From NCBI GenBank assembly GCA_018263295.1, contig JADFCZ010000004.1:1-55992 (forward strand): 55,992 nt of DNA. Direction: 5' to 3'. Below, piece by piece: positions 33,753 through 41,270 of this stretch; positions within the stretch are counted from its first letter, which is position 1, and every line of letters begins with the position of its first letter. The translations under genes and the position numbers were made by a program. The notes under the pieces are model-generated. The model searched no databases. It saw only the letters and a list, made by a program, of their open reading frames with translations, and had not been told where the DNA came from. This DNA comes from Conexibacter sp. Its GTDB lineage: Bacteria; Actinomycetota; Thermoleophilia; Solirubrobacterales; 70-9.

Positions 33753-34765
33753 TGAAGGACGCGGTGAAAACGATTGGTGGTTCGGGAGCGGTCGACTGGC
33801 TGCTCGACCGGACCGTGCTCCCCGGCTTCAGCTCGATCGGCTACCGCGTCCGCGGCCTCGCCGGCGCCTCCCCCGACCCCGAGGGCCGGCTCGCCGGCCG
33901 CGACGTCGTCGTCACCGGGGCGAACTCCGGGATCGGCGCCGCGGCGGCCGAGCAGTTCGCCGCGCTCGGCGCTCGCGTGCACATGGTCGTCCGCGACCTC
34001 GAGCGCGGTGCCGACGCCCGCGCGCGAATCAGCGAGGCGACCGGCAGCGACGAGCTTCACCTCCACCGGGGCGACCTGTCCTCGCTCGCCTCCGTTCGCG
34101 AGCTCGGCGCCGCTCTCGCCGAGGAGCTCGGCACGGGCATCGCCGCCCTCGTCCACAACGCCGGCGTCATGACGCAGGAGCGCGAGACGAGCGTCGACGG
34201 CCGCGAGCTCACCCTCGCCACCCACGTCCTCGGGCCGTTGCTCCTGACCGAGCTGCTCGTCCCCGCCCTCGCCGCCGGCGCGCCGGCGTCGGTCGTCTTC
34301 GTGACCTCGGGCGGCATGTACACCGAGAAGCTCGCCGCCGACGACCTCGAGCTCGAGCGGCGCGACTTCGACGGCCCCGCCTTCTACGCCCACGCCAAGC
34401 GGATCCAGGTGATCCTCGCCGGCCGGCTCGACGAGGAGCTCGCTCCGCGCGGCATCCGCGTCCACGCGATGCACCCCGGCTGGGCCGACACGCCCGGCGT
34501 CGTCGAGTCGCTCCCGCGCTTCCACTCGACCCTCGGCCCGATCCTCCGCACCCCGGCCGAGGGCGCCGACACGATCGTCTGGCTCGCCGCCTCCGACGAA
34601 GCCGCCGCAGCGGGCGGCCGGCTCTGGATGGACCGCAGGATGCGACCCGCCCACCGGGTGCCGTGGACGCACGAGACCGCCGCCGAGCGCGAGCGGATGC
34701 GGACGCGATTGGCGGAGATGGCGGGACTCGAACACCTCCTCCGAGAGGATCCCGGCCCGGGTTGA
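33752..34765 (+). CDS. short-chain dehydrogenase/reductase, retinol-dehydrogenase-like
   Basis: 337-aa NAD(P)-dependent oxidoreductase. The cofactor motif is VVVTGANSGIGAAAAE (about residues 50-65), then LVHNAGVM (the NNAG position), catalytic Ser in FVTSGGMY and Tyr/Lys in FYAHAKRIQ (YxxxK). An N-terminal extension of about 48 residues precedes the Rossmann fold. It is similar to DHRS12/retinol dehydrogenase-like enzymes acting on lipophilic substrates. It is divergent from carH and controlled by a promoter buried in the CarH repeats, so it is predicted to be light-induced. The substrate is unknown; a fatty aldehyde or lipid-derived carbonyl is a guess. Confidence 0.9.
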   Translation: MKDAVKTIGGSGAVDWLLDRTVLPGFSSIGYRVRGLAGASPDPEGRLAGRDVVVTGANSGIGAAAAEQFAALGARVHMVVRDLERGADARARISEATGSDELHLHRGDLSSLASVRELGAALAEELGTGIAALVHNAGVMTQERETSVDGRELTLATHVLGPLLLTELLVPALAAGAPASVVFVTSGGMYTEKLAADDLELERRDFDGPAFYAHAKRIQVILAGRLDEELAPRGIRVHAMHPGWADTPGVVESLPRFHSTLGPILRTPAEGADTIVWLAASDEAAAAGGRLWMDRRMRPAHRVPWTHETAAERERMRTRLAEMAGLEHLLREDPGPG

Positions 34766-34771
34766 CGGCCG

Positions 34772-34838
34772 CGGATCGACCGGGGTCGCCGGCGTCCTCC
34801 CCTCCCCCTGATGGACGTAGGCGGCCCCGGTCGATCCG
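34772..34838 (+). other. long hairpin between SDR and MerR genes
   Basis: Perfect 14-base arms CGGATCGACCGGGG and CCCCGGTCGATCCG enclose 39 bases that can pair further (CGTCC with GGACG, CGCC with GGCG). It begins six bases after the SDR stop. It could be a terminator for the SDR transcript or a structured small RNA; no T-run follows. Confidence 0.5.
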
Positions 34839-34891
34839 ACCCCGAACCCAAGATCAGATGCATGTAACACCGCTCCATGTCGCAGTCCGGA

Positions 34892-34897
34892 TAGGCT
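34892..34897 (+). promoter_or_regulatory. -10 element of second MerR gene
   Basis: TAGGCT six bases before ATG 34904, predicting a leaderless start. I see no clear -35. Confidence 0.45.
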
Positions 34898-34903
34898 TCC
34901 CCG

Positions 34904-35647
34904 ATGGCGGAAGACGCGACGGCCGTGGCCGAGGATGGGATGACGATCGACGAGCTCGCCCGCGAGAGCGGGATGACGGCTCGCAACATCCGCGCCCACC
35001 AGTCGCGCGGCCTGCTGCCGGCGCCCGTCGTCAGGGCCCGGACCGGCTACTACGGGCCGGAGCATCTCGCCCGGATCAGGCTGATCCAGGACATGCAGGC
35101 GCAGGGCTTCAACCTGAAGTCGATCGAGCGCCTGCTCGAGATGGGCGCTCAGACCGGCAGCCGCGGTGCGCTCGAGTTCCAGCGCGCGCTGCTCGAGCCG
35201 TTCGGCAGCGAGGAGCCGGAGGTCGTCGACGCCGAGGGCGTGAGTCTGATCTTCGGCGACCCGCCCGACCGCAAGCTGATCGCCAAGGCCGAGAAGATCG
35301 GGCTGCTCCGCCCGATCGCCGAGGAGACCTGGGAGGTCCCGTCCCCGACGCTGCTTCGCGCCGGGCGCGACCTGATCGAGCTCGGCATCCCGCTCGAGCA
35401 CGCGATCGCGGTCGGAGATTCGATCAACAAACACACGACGGCGATCGCGAAGGAGTTCGTCCGCCTGTTCGTCAAGGACGTCCTGCAACCCATGCGGTCG
35501 GAGGACCCGCTGACCGAGGCGGATCTCGCCGCGGCCGGCGAGGCGGTCGAGCGTCTGCGCCCGCTCGCATCGCAGGCGGTGATGGCCAGCTTCGGCGTGG
35601 TGATGACGCAGGCCGTCGAGCGCCAGCTCCAGAAGGAGCTTCGCTAG
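34904..35647 (+). CDS. MerR-family transcriptional regulator
   Basis: 247 aa. The winged helix-turn-helix is MTIDELARESGMTARNIRAHQSRGLLPAP, then TGYYGPEHLARIRLIQDMQAQGFNLKSIERLLE (about residues 14-80). The remaining 160 residues are a helical effector domain with no B12 or metal-binding cysteine motif. The ligand is therefore unknown. It lies within the CarH-associated region, downstream of the SDR. The stop shares CTAG with the convergent HD-domain gene. It is a candidate regulator of the nearby lipid cassette. Confidence 0.88.
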   Translation: MAEDATAVAEDGMTIDELARESGMTARNIRAHQSRGLLPAPVVRARTGYYGPEHLARIRLIQDMQAQGFNLKSIERLLEMGAQTGSRGALEFQRALLEPFGSEEPEVVDAEGVSLIFGDPPDRKLIAKAEKIGLLRPIAEETWEVPSPTLLRAGRDLIELGIPLEHAIAVGDSINKHTTAIAKEFVRLFVKDVLQPMRSEDPLTEADLAAAGEAVERLRPLASQAVMASFGVVMTQAVERQLQKELR

Positions 35648-36189
35648 GCGGTCCGGTCCTCGGGCTTCAGGCCCGGGAGCTCCTCGGCCAGCTCGGCGAG
35701 GAAGGGAAGCTCGGGCCGGCGGCCGGCGAACAGCTCCAGCGTGTCCCAGTAGTGCTCGAGGCGATCGGGGTCGATGAGCCCGTCGCCGGCGCGGATCGCC
35801 CGGGTCCGAGCGAGCTTGTCCGCGAGGTAGATCGAAGCCGTCACCGAGCCGCCCGTGAGCACCCGGTTTCGGTGCTCCTCCTTGCGCTCGTGGTAGTCGG
35901 CGATCGAGATGTCCTCGGTCAGCACCTCGACCCAGCCGCCGATCTCGGGCCCGAACTGCGAGCGGACGTCGGCGGCGGTCGTGGTCGAGTCCTCGACGAT
36001 GTCGTGCAGGAGCGCCGTCGCCACCGCGTCGTCGCCGAAGCCGGCGGCGTCGACGATCGCGGCGACCGCCAGCGGGTGGTCGATGTCGGCGCCCGGCTCG
36101 AGTCCCGGGCCCGAGTAGACGCGCTGCGCGAAGTCGTAGGCGGGGCCGACGAGATCCCGGCCGGAGATGAAGTCGGGCGCGGTCGCCAC
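35644..36189 (-). CDS. HD-domain hydrolase (MESH1/RelA-SpoT HD-like)
   Basis: About 181 aa. The HD motif pieces are IDHPLAVAAIV, ATALLHDIVEDSTT (H-D pair) and the downstream IYLADKLARTRAI. These match the metal-dependent HD phosphohydrolases of the SpoT/MESH1 type, which can remove pyrophosphate from (p)ppGpp. The synthetase domain is absent. I chose GTG 36189 because TATCCT lies seven bases upstream on the minus strand. The longer frame from 36330 would overlap the divergent SRPBCC gene. The function as a small alarmone hydrolase is inferred. Confidence 0.8.
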   Translation of the reverse strand: MATAPDFISGRDLVGPAYDFAQRVYSGPGLEPGADIDHPLAVAAIVDAAGFGDDAVATALLHDIVEDSTTTAADVRSQFGPEIGGWVEVLTEDISIADYHERKEEHRNRVLTGGSVTASIYLADKLARTRAIRAGDGLIDPDRLEHYWDTLELFAGRRPELPFLAELAEELPGLKPEDRTA

Positions 36190-36196
36190 GGCGCCG

Positions 36197-36202
36197 AGGA
36201 TA
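36197..36202 (-). promoter_or_regulatory. -10 element of HD-domain gene
   Basis: TATCCT on the minus strand, seven bases before GTG 36189; this supports the shorter start. Confidence 0.45.
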
Positions 36203-36250
36203 GCCGCCGCATGACCGCCGTCAGTGACCCCCGCTCGCGGCCGGGGGATT

Positions 36251-36269
36251 CGGTTCACCGGGTGATCCG
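36251..36269. promoter_or_regulatory. 19-base imperfect palindrome upstream of lipid cassette
   Basis: CGGTTCACCGGGTGATCCG: arms CGG-TCACC and GGTGA-CCG around a central G, with one T-T mismatch. It lies 32 bases before the SRPBCC gene. The length fits a MerR- or other dimer operator, but I see no clear -35/-10 pair around it. Confidence 0.35.
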
Positions 36270-36301
36270 GTGGGCAAGTCGATGCGAAAGAAGGGAAGAC
36301 G

Positions 36302-36775
36302 ATGGCCAGGTACACAGCAACCGTTGACACGGCGTGGGATCGCGAGGAGGCTTTCGCCTATCTCGCCGACTTCGCGAACATCTCCGACTGGGACCCCGGG
36401 GTCGTGCGAGCCTCCCGGCACACGGGCGAGCCGCTCGCGGTCGGTGCCCGCTTCGAGGTGACGACCTCCTACATGGGACGCGAGAGCACGCTCATCTACG
36501 AGACGATCGAGATCGAAGCGCCACGCAAGGTCGTACTCCGGGCCGAGACCGGCACCTTCACCTCCCTCGACACGATGACCTTCGACCTCCGCCCCGGCGG
36601 CGGCACGCTGGTCACCTACGACGCCGACCTCGCGATGAAGGGCATCGCCCGGCTCGCCGAGCTGCCGATGCGACTCGCGTTCCGCCGGATCGGCGACGCC
36701 GCCCGCGACGGGCTGCGCAACCGGCTCGCGGACGCGCCCCCGCGGGCCTCCGCCAAGGCGGTGAAGTCCGCGTAG
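36302..36775 (+). CDS. SRPBCC-family lipid-binding-like protein
   Basis: 157-aa START/SRPBCC (polyketide cyclase-like) domain. It has the typical N-terminal strand YTATVDTAWDREEAFAYLADFANISDWDPGV, and the C-terminal helix after GIARLAELPMRLAFRR. This fold holds a hydrophobic ligand in a cavity. AAGGGAAG precedes the ATG. Its TAG stop overlaps the GTG of the FAD gene (TAGTG), so it is the first gene of a four-gene operon with the FAD, DUF1365 and cyclopropane-synthase-like genes. A role in presenting a lipid to these enzymes is inferred. Confidence 0.88.
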   Translation: MARYTATVDTAWDREEAFAYLADFANISDWDPGVVRASRHTGEPLAVGARFEVTTSYMGRESTLIYETIEIEAPRKVVLRAETGTFTSLDTMTFDLRPGGGTLVTYDADLAMKGIARLAELPMRLAFRRIGDAARDGLRNRLADAPPRASAKAVKSA

Positions 36776-38112
36776 TGGCGGCACCGCGCCGCATCGCCGT
36801 CGTCGGCACCGGCATCTCCGGGATGCTGGCGGCCGCCGAGATCCACCGCGCCGGGCACGAGGTCGCCGTGTTCGAGGCCGGCGACTACGTCGGCGGCCAC
36901 ACGAACACGATCACGGTCGATGAGCCCGGCGGGCCGGTCGACGTCGATACCGGCTTCATCGTCTTCAACGACCGGAACTACCCCAACTTCGAGGCGATGC
37001 TCGCCGAGCTCGGCGTTCCGAGCCAGCCCGCGAACATGAGCTTCGGCGTCTCCGACGGCCGTGGCCGCTTCGAGTGGGCGGCACGCGGGGCGCGCGGGAT
37101 CTTCGCCCGCCCCCGCCATCTCGTCGATCCCCAGTTCATCCGGATGCTGTCGGATCTGGTGCGGTTCAACCGCGAGGCGCGCGAGCTGCGGGGCGTCAAC
37201 GGCAGCGGCCCCTCGCTCGGCGCGTTCCTCGAGGAGGGGCGCTACTCCGACTACTTCATCGACCGCCTGATCGTGCCCCAGGTCTCCGCCGTCTGGTCCG
37301 CCGACCCCGAGCAGATGTGGAGCTTCCCGGCCTCGTTCCTAGCGACGTTCTTCGACAACCACGGCGTCCTCCAGATCCGCAACCGGCCGACCTGGCGAAC
37401 GATCCCGGGCGGCTCGCGCCGCTACGTCGAGGCCCTCACCGCGCCCTTCGCCGACCGGATCCGCCTCCGCACGCCGGTCCGGCGCCTGCGCCGCCTCGGC
37501 GACGACGGCGTCGCGCTCGACCTCGGCGACGGCGAGGAGCGCTTCGACGAGGCGGTCCTCGCCTGCCACGCCGACCAGGCGCTTGCCCTGCTGGCCGAGC
37601 CGAACCGGCTCGAGCGCGAGCTCCTCGCGGCCTTCCCGTACCAGCCGAACGAGGCGGTGCTCCACACCGACACGTCGCTGATGCCCCGCCGCCGCGGCGC
37701 CTGGGCGAGCTGGAACTTCCACCTGACCGACGAGCCCACCGGCCGCACCACCGTCACCTACGACATGAACCGGCTCCAGTCGCTCGCCTGCTCGGAGCGC
37801 TATCTGGTGACGCTGAACCGGAGCGAGGCGATCGACCCCGAGCGGGTGATCCGGCGAATCGACTACGCACACCCCGTCTTCACGAAGGAGGGGGTCGCCG
37901 CCCAGGCCCGGTGGGAGGAGATCAGCGGGGTCGACCGCGTCCACTACTGCGGCGCCTACTGGCGCTGGGGCTTCCACGAGGACGGCGCCTTCTCGGGGCT
38001 CCGCGTCGCCGCCGCCCTCGGCGGCCGCGGGCCCGGCGCCGCCTCCCCGCTCGGCCCCGTGCCGGAGATCGCCGCGGACGAGAGCGACGAGCCGCTGCTG
38101 GAGGCTGCATGA
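36775..38112 (+). CDS. FAD-dependent desaturase/oxidoreductase of the photoprotective lipid cassette
   Basis: 445 aa. The FAD motif is IAVVGTGISGMLAAAEI (about residues 8-24), then FEAGDYVGGHTNT. Other conserved parts are DTGFIVFNDRNYPNF and the C-terminal YCGAYWRWGFHEDGAFSG. This is the COG2907-type flavoprotein, regularly found with DUF1365 and a Cfa-like methyltransferase (family recall). In furan fatty acid pathways a flavoprotein of this kind desaturates a methylated acyl chain. GTG 36775 overlaps the upstream stop; its own stop overlaps the next ATG (ATGA). A longer upstream frame is a shadow. Confidence 0.88.
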   Translation: MAAPRRIAVVGTGISGMLAAAEIHRAGHEVAVFEAGDYVGGHTNTITVDEPGGPVDVDTGFIVFNDRNYPNFEAMLAELGVPSQPANMSFGVSDGRGRFEWAARGARGIFARPRHLVDPQFIRMLSDLVRFNREARELRGVNGSGPSLGAFLEEGRYSDYFIDRLIVPQVSAVWSADPEQMWSFPASFLATFFDNHGVLQIRNRPTWRTIPGGSRRYVEALTAPFADRIRLRTPVRRLRRLGDDGVALDLGDGEERFDEAVLACHADQALALLAEPNRLERELLAAFPYQPNEAVLHTDTSLMPRRRGAWASWNFHLTDEPTGRTTVTYDMNRLQSLACSERYLVTLNRSEAIDPERVIRRIDYAHPVFTKEGVAAQARWEEISGVDRVHYCGAYWRWGFHEDGAFSGLRVAAALGGRGPGAASPLGPVPEIAADESDEPLLEAA

Positions 38113-38915
38113 GCACGGCGCTCGCCGTTCCCGCGGTCGCCGGAGCGACGGCGAAGACGCCGCGGCCGGCTCCCGAATCGGCGATCTACGAGGGCTGGGT
38201 CACCCACCGCCGGACCGGGCCCGTCGAGCACTCGCTCCGCTACCGGGTCTTCATGCCGCTCGTCGATGTCGACCGGCTCCCGGAGCTCCTCGACCCCTTC
38301 CCGCTCTGGTCGGCTCGCCGCCGCGCCCCCGCGCGCTATCGCCGCTCCGACTACCTGCGCGGGCACGGCGACGAGCGCACCCTCGGCGACGCCGCTCGCG
38401 ACCTCGTCGGCGAGCGCACCGGCTCGCGGCCCGCCGGTCCGGTCCTGATGCTCGCCAACCCCCGCTACTGGGGCATCGGCTTCAACCCGGTCTCGTTCTA
38501 CTTCGCCTACGGCGAGACGGGCGTCGAGGCGATGATCGCCGAGGTGACCAACACGCCCTGGGGACAGCGCCGCTGCTACGTCCTCGCAGCCGGCCCCGAC
38601 GGGCTTCGCGGCGAGTTCGCCAAGCGGCTCCACGTCTCCCCGTTCATGCCGATGGAGCAGACCTACGAGTGGTCGGCGAGCGAGCCCGGCGAGCGGGTCG
38701 GCGTCACGATCGCCAACCGCGACGAGCGCGGGAACACCGTGTTCACGGCCGGCATCGCGCTCGAGCGCCGCGACTTGTCGCCGCGCGCGATGGGAGAGAT
38801 ACTGTTCCGCTATCCGCCCATGACGGCTACGACGCTCGCCAGGATCTACCTCAACGCAGCGCGGCTGAAGCTCAAGGGCGCGCCCTATTTCTCGCCGCCG
38901 TCCGACCGGGGCTGA
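38109..38915 (+). CDS. DUF1365 family protein
   Basis: 268 aa, recognisable as DUF1365 by YEGWVTHRRTGPVEHSLRYRVFM at the start, LMLANPRYWGIGFNPVSFYFAY in the middle and GRVT-type VSPFMPMEQTYEW later. The biochemical role is unknown. It is a constant partner of the COG2907 flavoprotein and Cfa-like enzyme. The start overlaps the FAD gene stop by four bases, and its stop overlaps the next ATG by one base (TGATG), so all three are tightly coupled and probably made in equal amounts. Confidence 0.9.
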   Translation: MSTALAVPAVAGATAKTPRPAPESAIYEGWVTHRRTGPVEHSLRYRVFMPLVDVDRLPELLDPFPLWSARRRAPARYRRSDYLRGHGDERTLGDAARDLVGERTGSRPAGPVLMLANPRYWGIGFNPVSFYFAYGETGVEAMIAEVTNTPWGQRRCYVLAAGPDGLRGEFAKRLHVSPFMPMEQTYEWSASEPGERVGVTIANRDERGNTVFTAGIALERRDLSPRAMGEILFRYPPMTATTLARIYLNAARLKLKGAPYFSPPSDRG

Positions 38916-40186
38916 TGCGTCCGGGAGCCGACCCGTGGCGGCGAGTCGTCCACGCGGTCCTGCGCCGCGTCGAGGCGGGCTCGATCGAGGTCGACGAGCT
39001 CTTTCCGGGCGGCGAAACCCGTAGCTTCGGCCCGACCTCGGCGCCTCTGCGCGCGCGAATCGAGGTCTACGACCCCGGCGTCTACCGGCGGCTCGTGAAG
39101 TCGAAGAGCATCGCCTTCGGCGAGACCTACGCCGAGCGCCTCTGGGACACCGACGACCTTCCCGGGCTCTTGCGGATCGCCGCTCGCGACATCGGCCGCG
39201 CCGACACCCTGCGGCGCCGGATCGCGCCCCTGCTCGTCCCCTTCCAGCGGCTGACCTCGCTCGGGATGCTGAACACGCGCGCCGGCGCCCGCTCCAACAT
39301 CGCCGCCCACTACGACCTCGGCAACGACATGTTCGAGCTCTTCCTCGACCGCGAGGCGATGATGTACTCCTCCGCCTATTACGAGAGCGGCGACGAGTCG
39401 CTCGAACGGGCTCAGCACATCCGGCTCGAACGGATCTGCGACGCGCTCGAGCTCGGTCCCTCCGATCACCTGCTGGAGATCGGCACCGGCTGGGGCGGGA
39501 TGGCGGTCCACGCCGCCTCCTCGCGCGGCTGCCGGGTGACGACGACGACGATCTCCCGCGAGCAGCGCGAGTACGCCGAGGCGCGGGTCGCCGCCGCCGG
39601 GCTCGAGGACCTGATCACGGTCGTCGGCGCCGACTATCGCGACCTCCAGGGCACCTACGACAAGCTCGTCTCGCTGGAGATGATCGAGGCCGTCGGCTGG
39701 GAGTGGTTCGACACCTACTTCCGCCATTGCTCGGAGCTGCTCGAGCCGCATGGCCTCTTCTTCCTGCAGGCGATCTGCGTCGCCGACCGCGCCTACGAGG
39801 CCGAGAAGCGGACGCGCAGCTTCGCCAACCAGGTGATCTTCCCCGGCGGCTGCCTGCCGTCGATCGAGTCGATCCAGCGCTCGATCCGCAGCGAGACCGA
39901 CCTCCGCACGGTCGCGCTCGAGGACATCTCGGCGAGCTACGTGCTCACCCTGCGGGCCTGGCGCGAGCGCTTCGAGGAGGCGACCGACCGGCTCGAGGAG
40001 CTCGGATACGACGACCGCTTCCGGCGCACCTGGTGCTTCTACCTCACCCTCAGCGAGGGCGGGTTCGCGGAGACCCGGATCCGCGACGTCCAGATGCTGT
40101 TCGCGAAGCCGCACTGGAGCGGGCACCCGCGGGCCGCCGACGCGGCCGCCGCCGAGCGCGGAACCGGGGTCAGCGCCGACTCCTGA
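38915..40186 (+). CDS. cyclopropane-fatty-acyl-phospholipid synthase-like methyltransferase
   Basis: 423-aa SAM-dependent methyltransferase acting on an unsaturated membrane fatty acyl chain. The N-terminal domain (about 1-130) leads into AAHYDLGNDMFELFLD and the MMYSSAYY segment. The SAM site is LLEIGTGWGG (about 187-194), followed by a GADYRDLQGTYDKLVSLEMIEAVG active-site stretch. The bicarbonate-type region near FLQAICV is present. It might make cyclopropane or methylated acyl chains. Its coupling to the FAD and DUF1365 genes favours the methylated (furan-precursor) option, by inference. Confidence 0.9.
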   Translation: MRPGADPWRRVVHAVLRRVEAGSIEVDELFPGGETRSFGPTSAPLRARIEVYDPGVYRRLVKSKSIAFGETYAERLWDTDDLPGLLRIAARDIGRADTLRRRIAPLLVPFQRLTSLGMLNTRAGARSNIAAHYDLGNDMFELFLDREAMMYSSAYYESGDESLERAQHIRLERICDALELGPSDHLLEIGTGWGGMAVHAASSRGCRVTTTTISREQREYAEARVAAAGLEDLITVVGADYRDLQGTYDKLVSLEMIEAVGWEWFDTYFRHCSELLEPHGLFFLQAICVADRAYEAEKRTRSFANQVIFPGGCLPSIESIQRSIRSETDLRTVALEDISASYVLTLRAWRERFEEATDRLEELGYDDRFRRTWCFYLTLSEGGFAETRIRDVQMLFAKPHWSGHPRAADAAAAERGTGVSADS

Positions 40187-40190
40187 CGGC

Positions 40191-40196
40191 TACCCT
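40191..40196 (+). promoter_or_regulatory. -10 element, leaderless
   Basis: TACCCT six bases before ATG 40203. It gives the hydrolase gene its own promoter, separate from the lipid operon. Confidence 0.5.
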
Positions 40197-40202
40197 GCGC
40201 CG

Positions 40203-41252
40203 ATGGCCAGGCCGGCGGCAGCGCTTCCGATCGCCCTGGTTCTCTGCGCGCTGGCCCTGCTCGGAGCGGGCCCAGTGGCCCCATCGGACCCGCCCTCGCC
40301 GCCGGCGCAGCCGGCGAGCGGCCCCGGCGGAGCCGCGGCGAAGTGGGAGTCGATCCGGCAGGTCCTCCACGACGACCCCGACGACAACCTCGACTACTGG
40401 ACGATGGAGCCGCGCGGCTGGACCAGCAGGACGAAGGATCGCCCCGACCGCCTCCCCACCACCTTCTTCCTCCACGGCTACGGCGCCATGGACCCGGTCG
40501 CCTACCGGACCTGGATCGACCACATCGTCAAGCGCGGGAACATCGTCGTCTACCCGCGCTATCAGGCCAACCTCTACGTCCCGCCGCCGACCTACACCGA
40601 CAACGCGATGACCGCCCTCGAGCGCGCCGTCCGCTGGCTCCGCCGCAACGCCGAGATCCCGCCGCGGCTCGGCGACGGCGTCAACTTGATCGGCCACTCC
40701 TACGGCGGCGCGGTCGCGACGAACGTCGCCGGTCGCGCTGTCGCCGCGGGCCTGCCGAAGCCGGCATCGCTTCTGCTCGTCAACCCGTTCGTCGAGAACG
40801 CCGGCTACAGGCCGCCGGTCGATGCGATGGACGCCGACCTCACCGGGATCCCGCCGGGGACCGAGTTCGACTGCATCGTCGCCGACATCGACGCGCCCGC
40901 CGGCCGCCTCGGCTGCGACGAGGCCTGGTCGCGGACCCGGCACCTGAAGCCGGGTAAGCGCAACTACATCTGGATGTTCGGCGACGACCACGGCGAACCG
41001 CCGCTCGCGATCTCCCACCGGGGCCCGTCGATCGCGACGCCGACCGACGCCTTCGACTGGTTCGGCTTCTGGAAGCTCGGCGACGCACTCACCAGCTGCT
41101 CGCTGGACGGCCGCAACTGCGAGTACGCGCTCGGCAACACCCGGGAGCAGCGCTGGATGGGCGCCTGGAGCGACGGCGTCGCGGTCCGCAAGCTGGACGT
41201 CTTCCGCAAGCCTCCCCCCTGTCCTCCCGGGACCCAGGCCTACGGCTGCTGA
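40203..41252 (+). CDS. secreted alpha/beta hydrolase
   Basis: 349 aa with a signal peptide (about residues 5-27) and a Pro-rich linker. The alpha/beta hydrolase fold begins at TTFFLHGYGAMDP. The nucleophile elbow is LIGHSYGGA, with Ser as nucleophile. A carboxy-terminal His is probably in the GDDHGEPPL segment. Four C-terminal cysteines (CSLDGRNC and PPPCPPGTQAYGC) suggest disulfides outside the membrane. The substrate is unknown; lipase or esterase activity is likely. Confidence 0.85.
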   Translation: MARPAAALPIALVLCALALLGAGPVAPSDPPSPPAQPASGPGGAAAKWESIRQVLHDDPDDNLDYWTMEPRGWTSRTKDRPDRLPTTFFLHGYGAMDPVAYRTWIDHIVKRGNIVVYPRYQANLYVPPPTYTDNAMTALERAVRWLRRNAEIPPRLGDGVNLIGHSYGGAVATNVAGRAVAAGLPKPASLLLVNPFVENAGYRPPVDAMDADLTGIPPGTEFDCIVADIDAPAGRLGCDEAWSRTRHLKPGKRNYIWMFGDDHGEPPLAISHRGPSIATPTDAFDWFGFWKLGDALTSCSLDGRNCEYALGNTREQRWMGAWSDGVAVRKLDVFRKPPPCPPGTQAYGC

Positions 41253-41257
41253 CCATC

Positions 41258-41263
41258 TAGCCT
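41258..41263 (+). promoter_or_regulatory. -10 element, leaderless
   Basis: TAGCCT seven bases before ATG 41271. Confidence 0.45.
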
Positions 41264-41270
41264 CGCGGGG

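Noticed and set aside
35644-36330. Longer start (ATG 36330) for the HD-domain gene
   Set aside because: It would overlap the divergent SRPBCC gene and add 47 residues without similarity; GTG 36189 has a -10 at the right distance.
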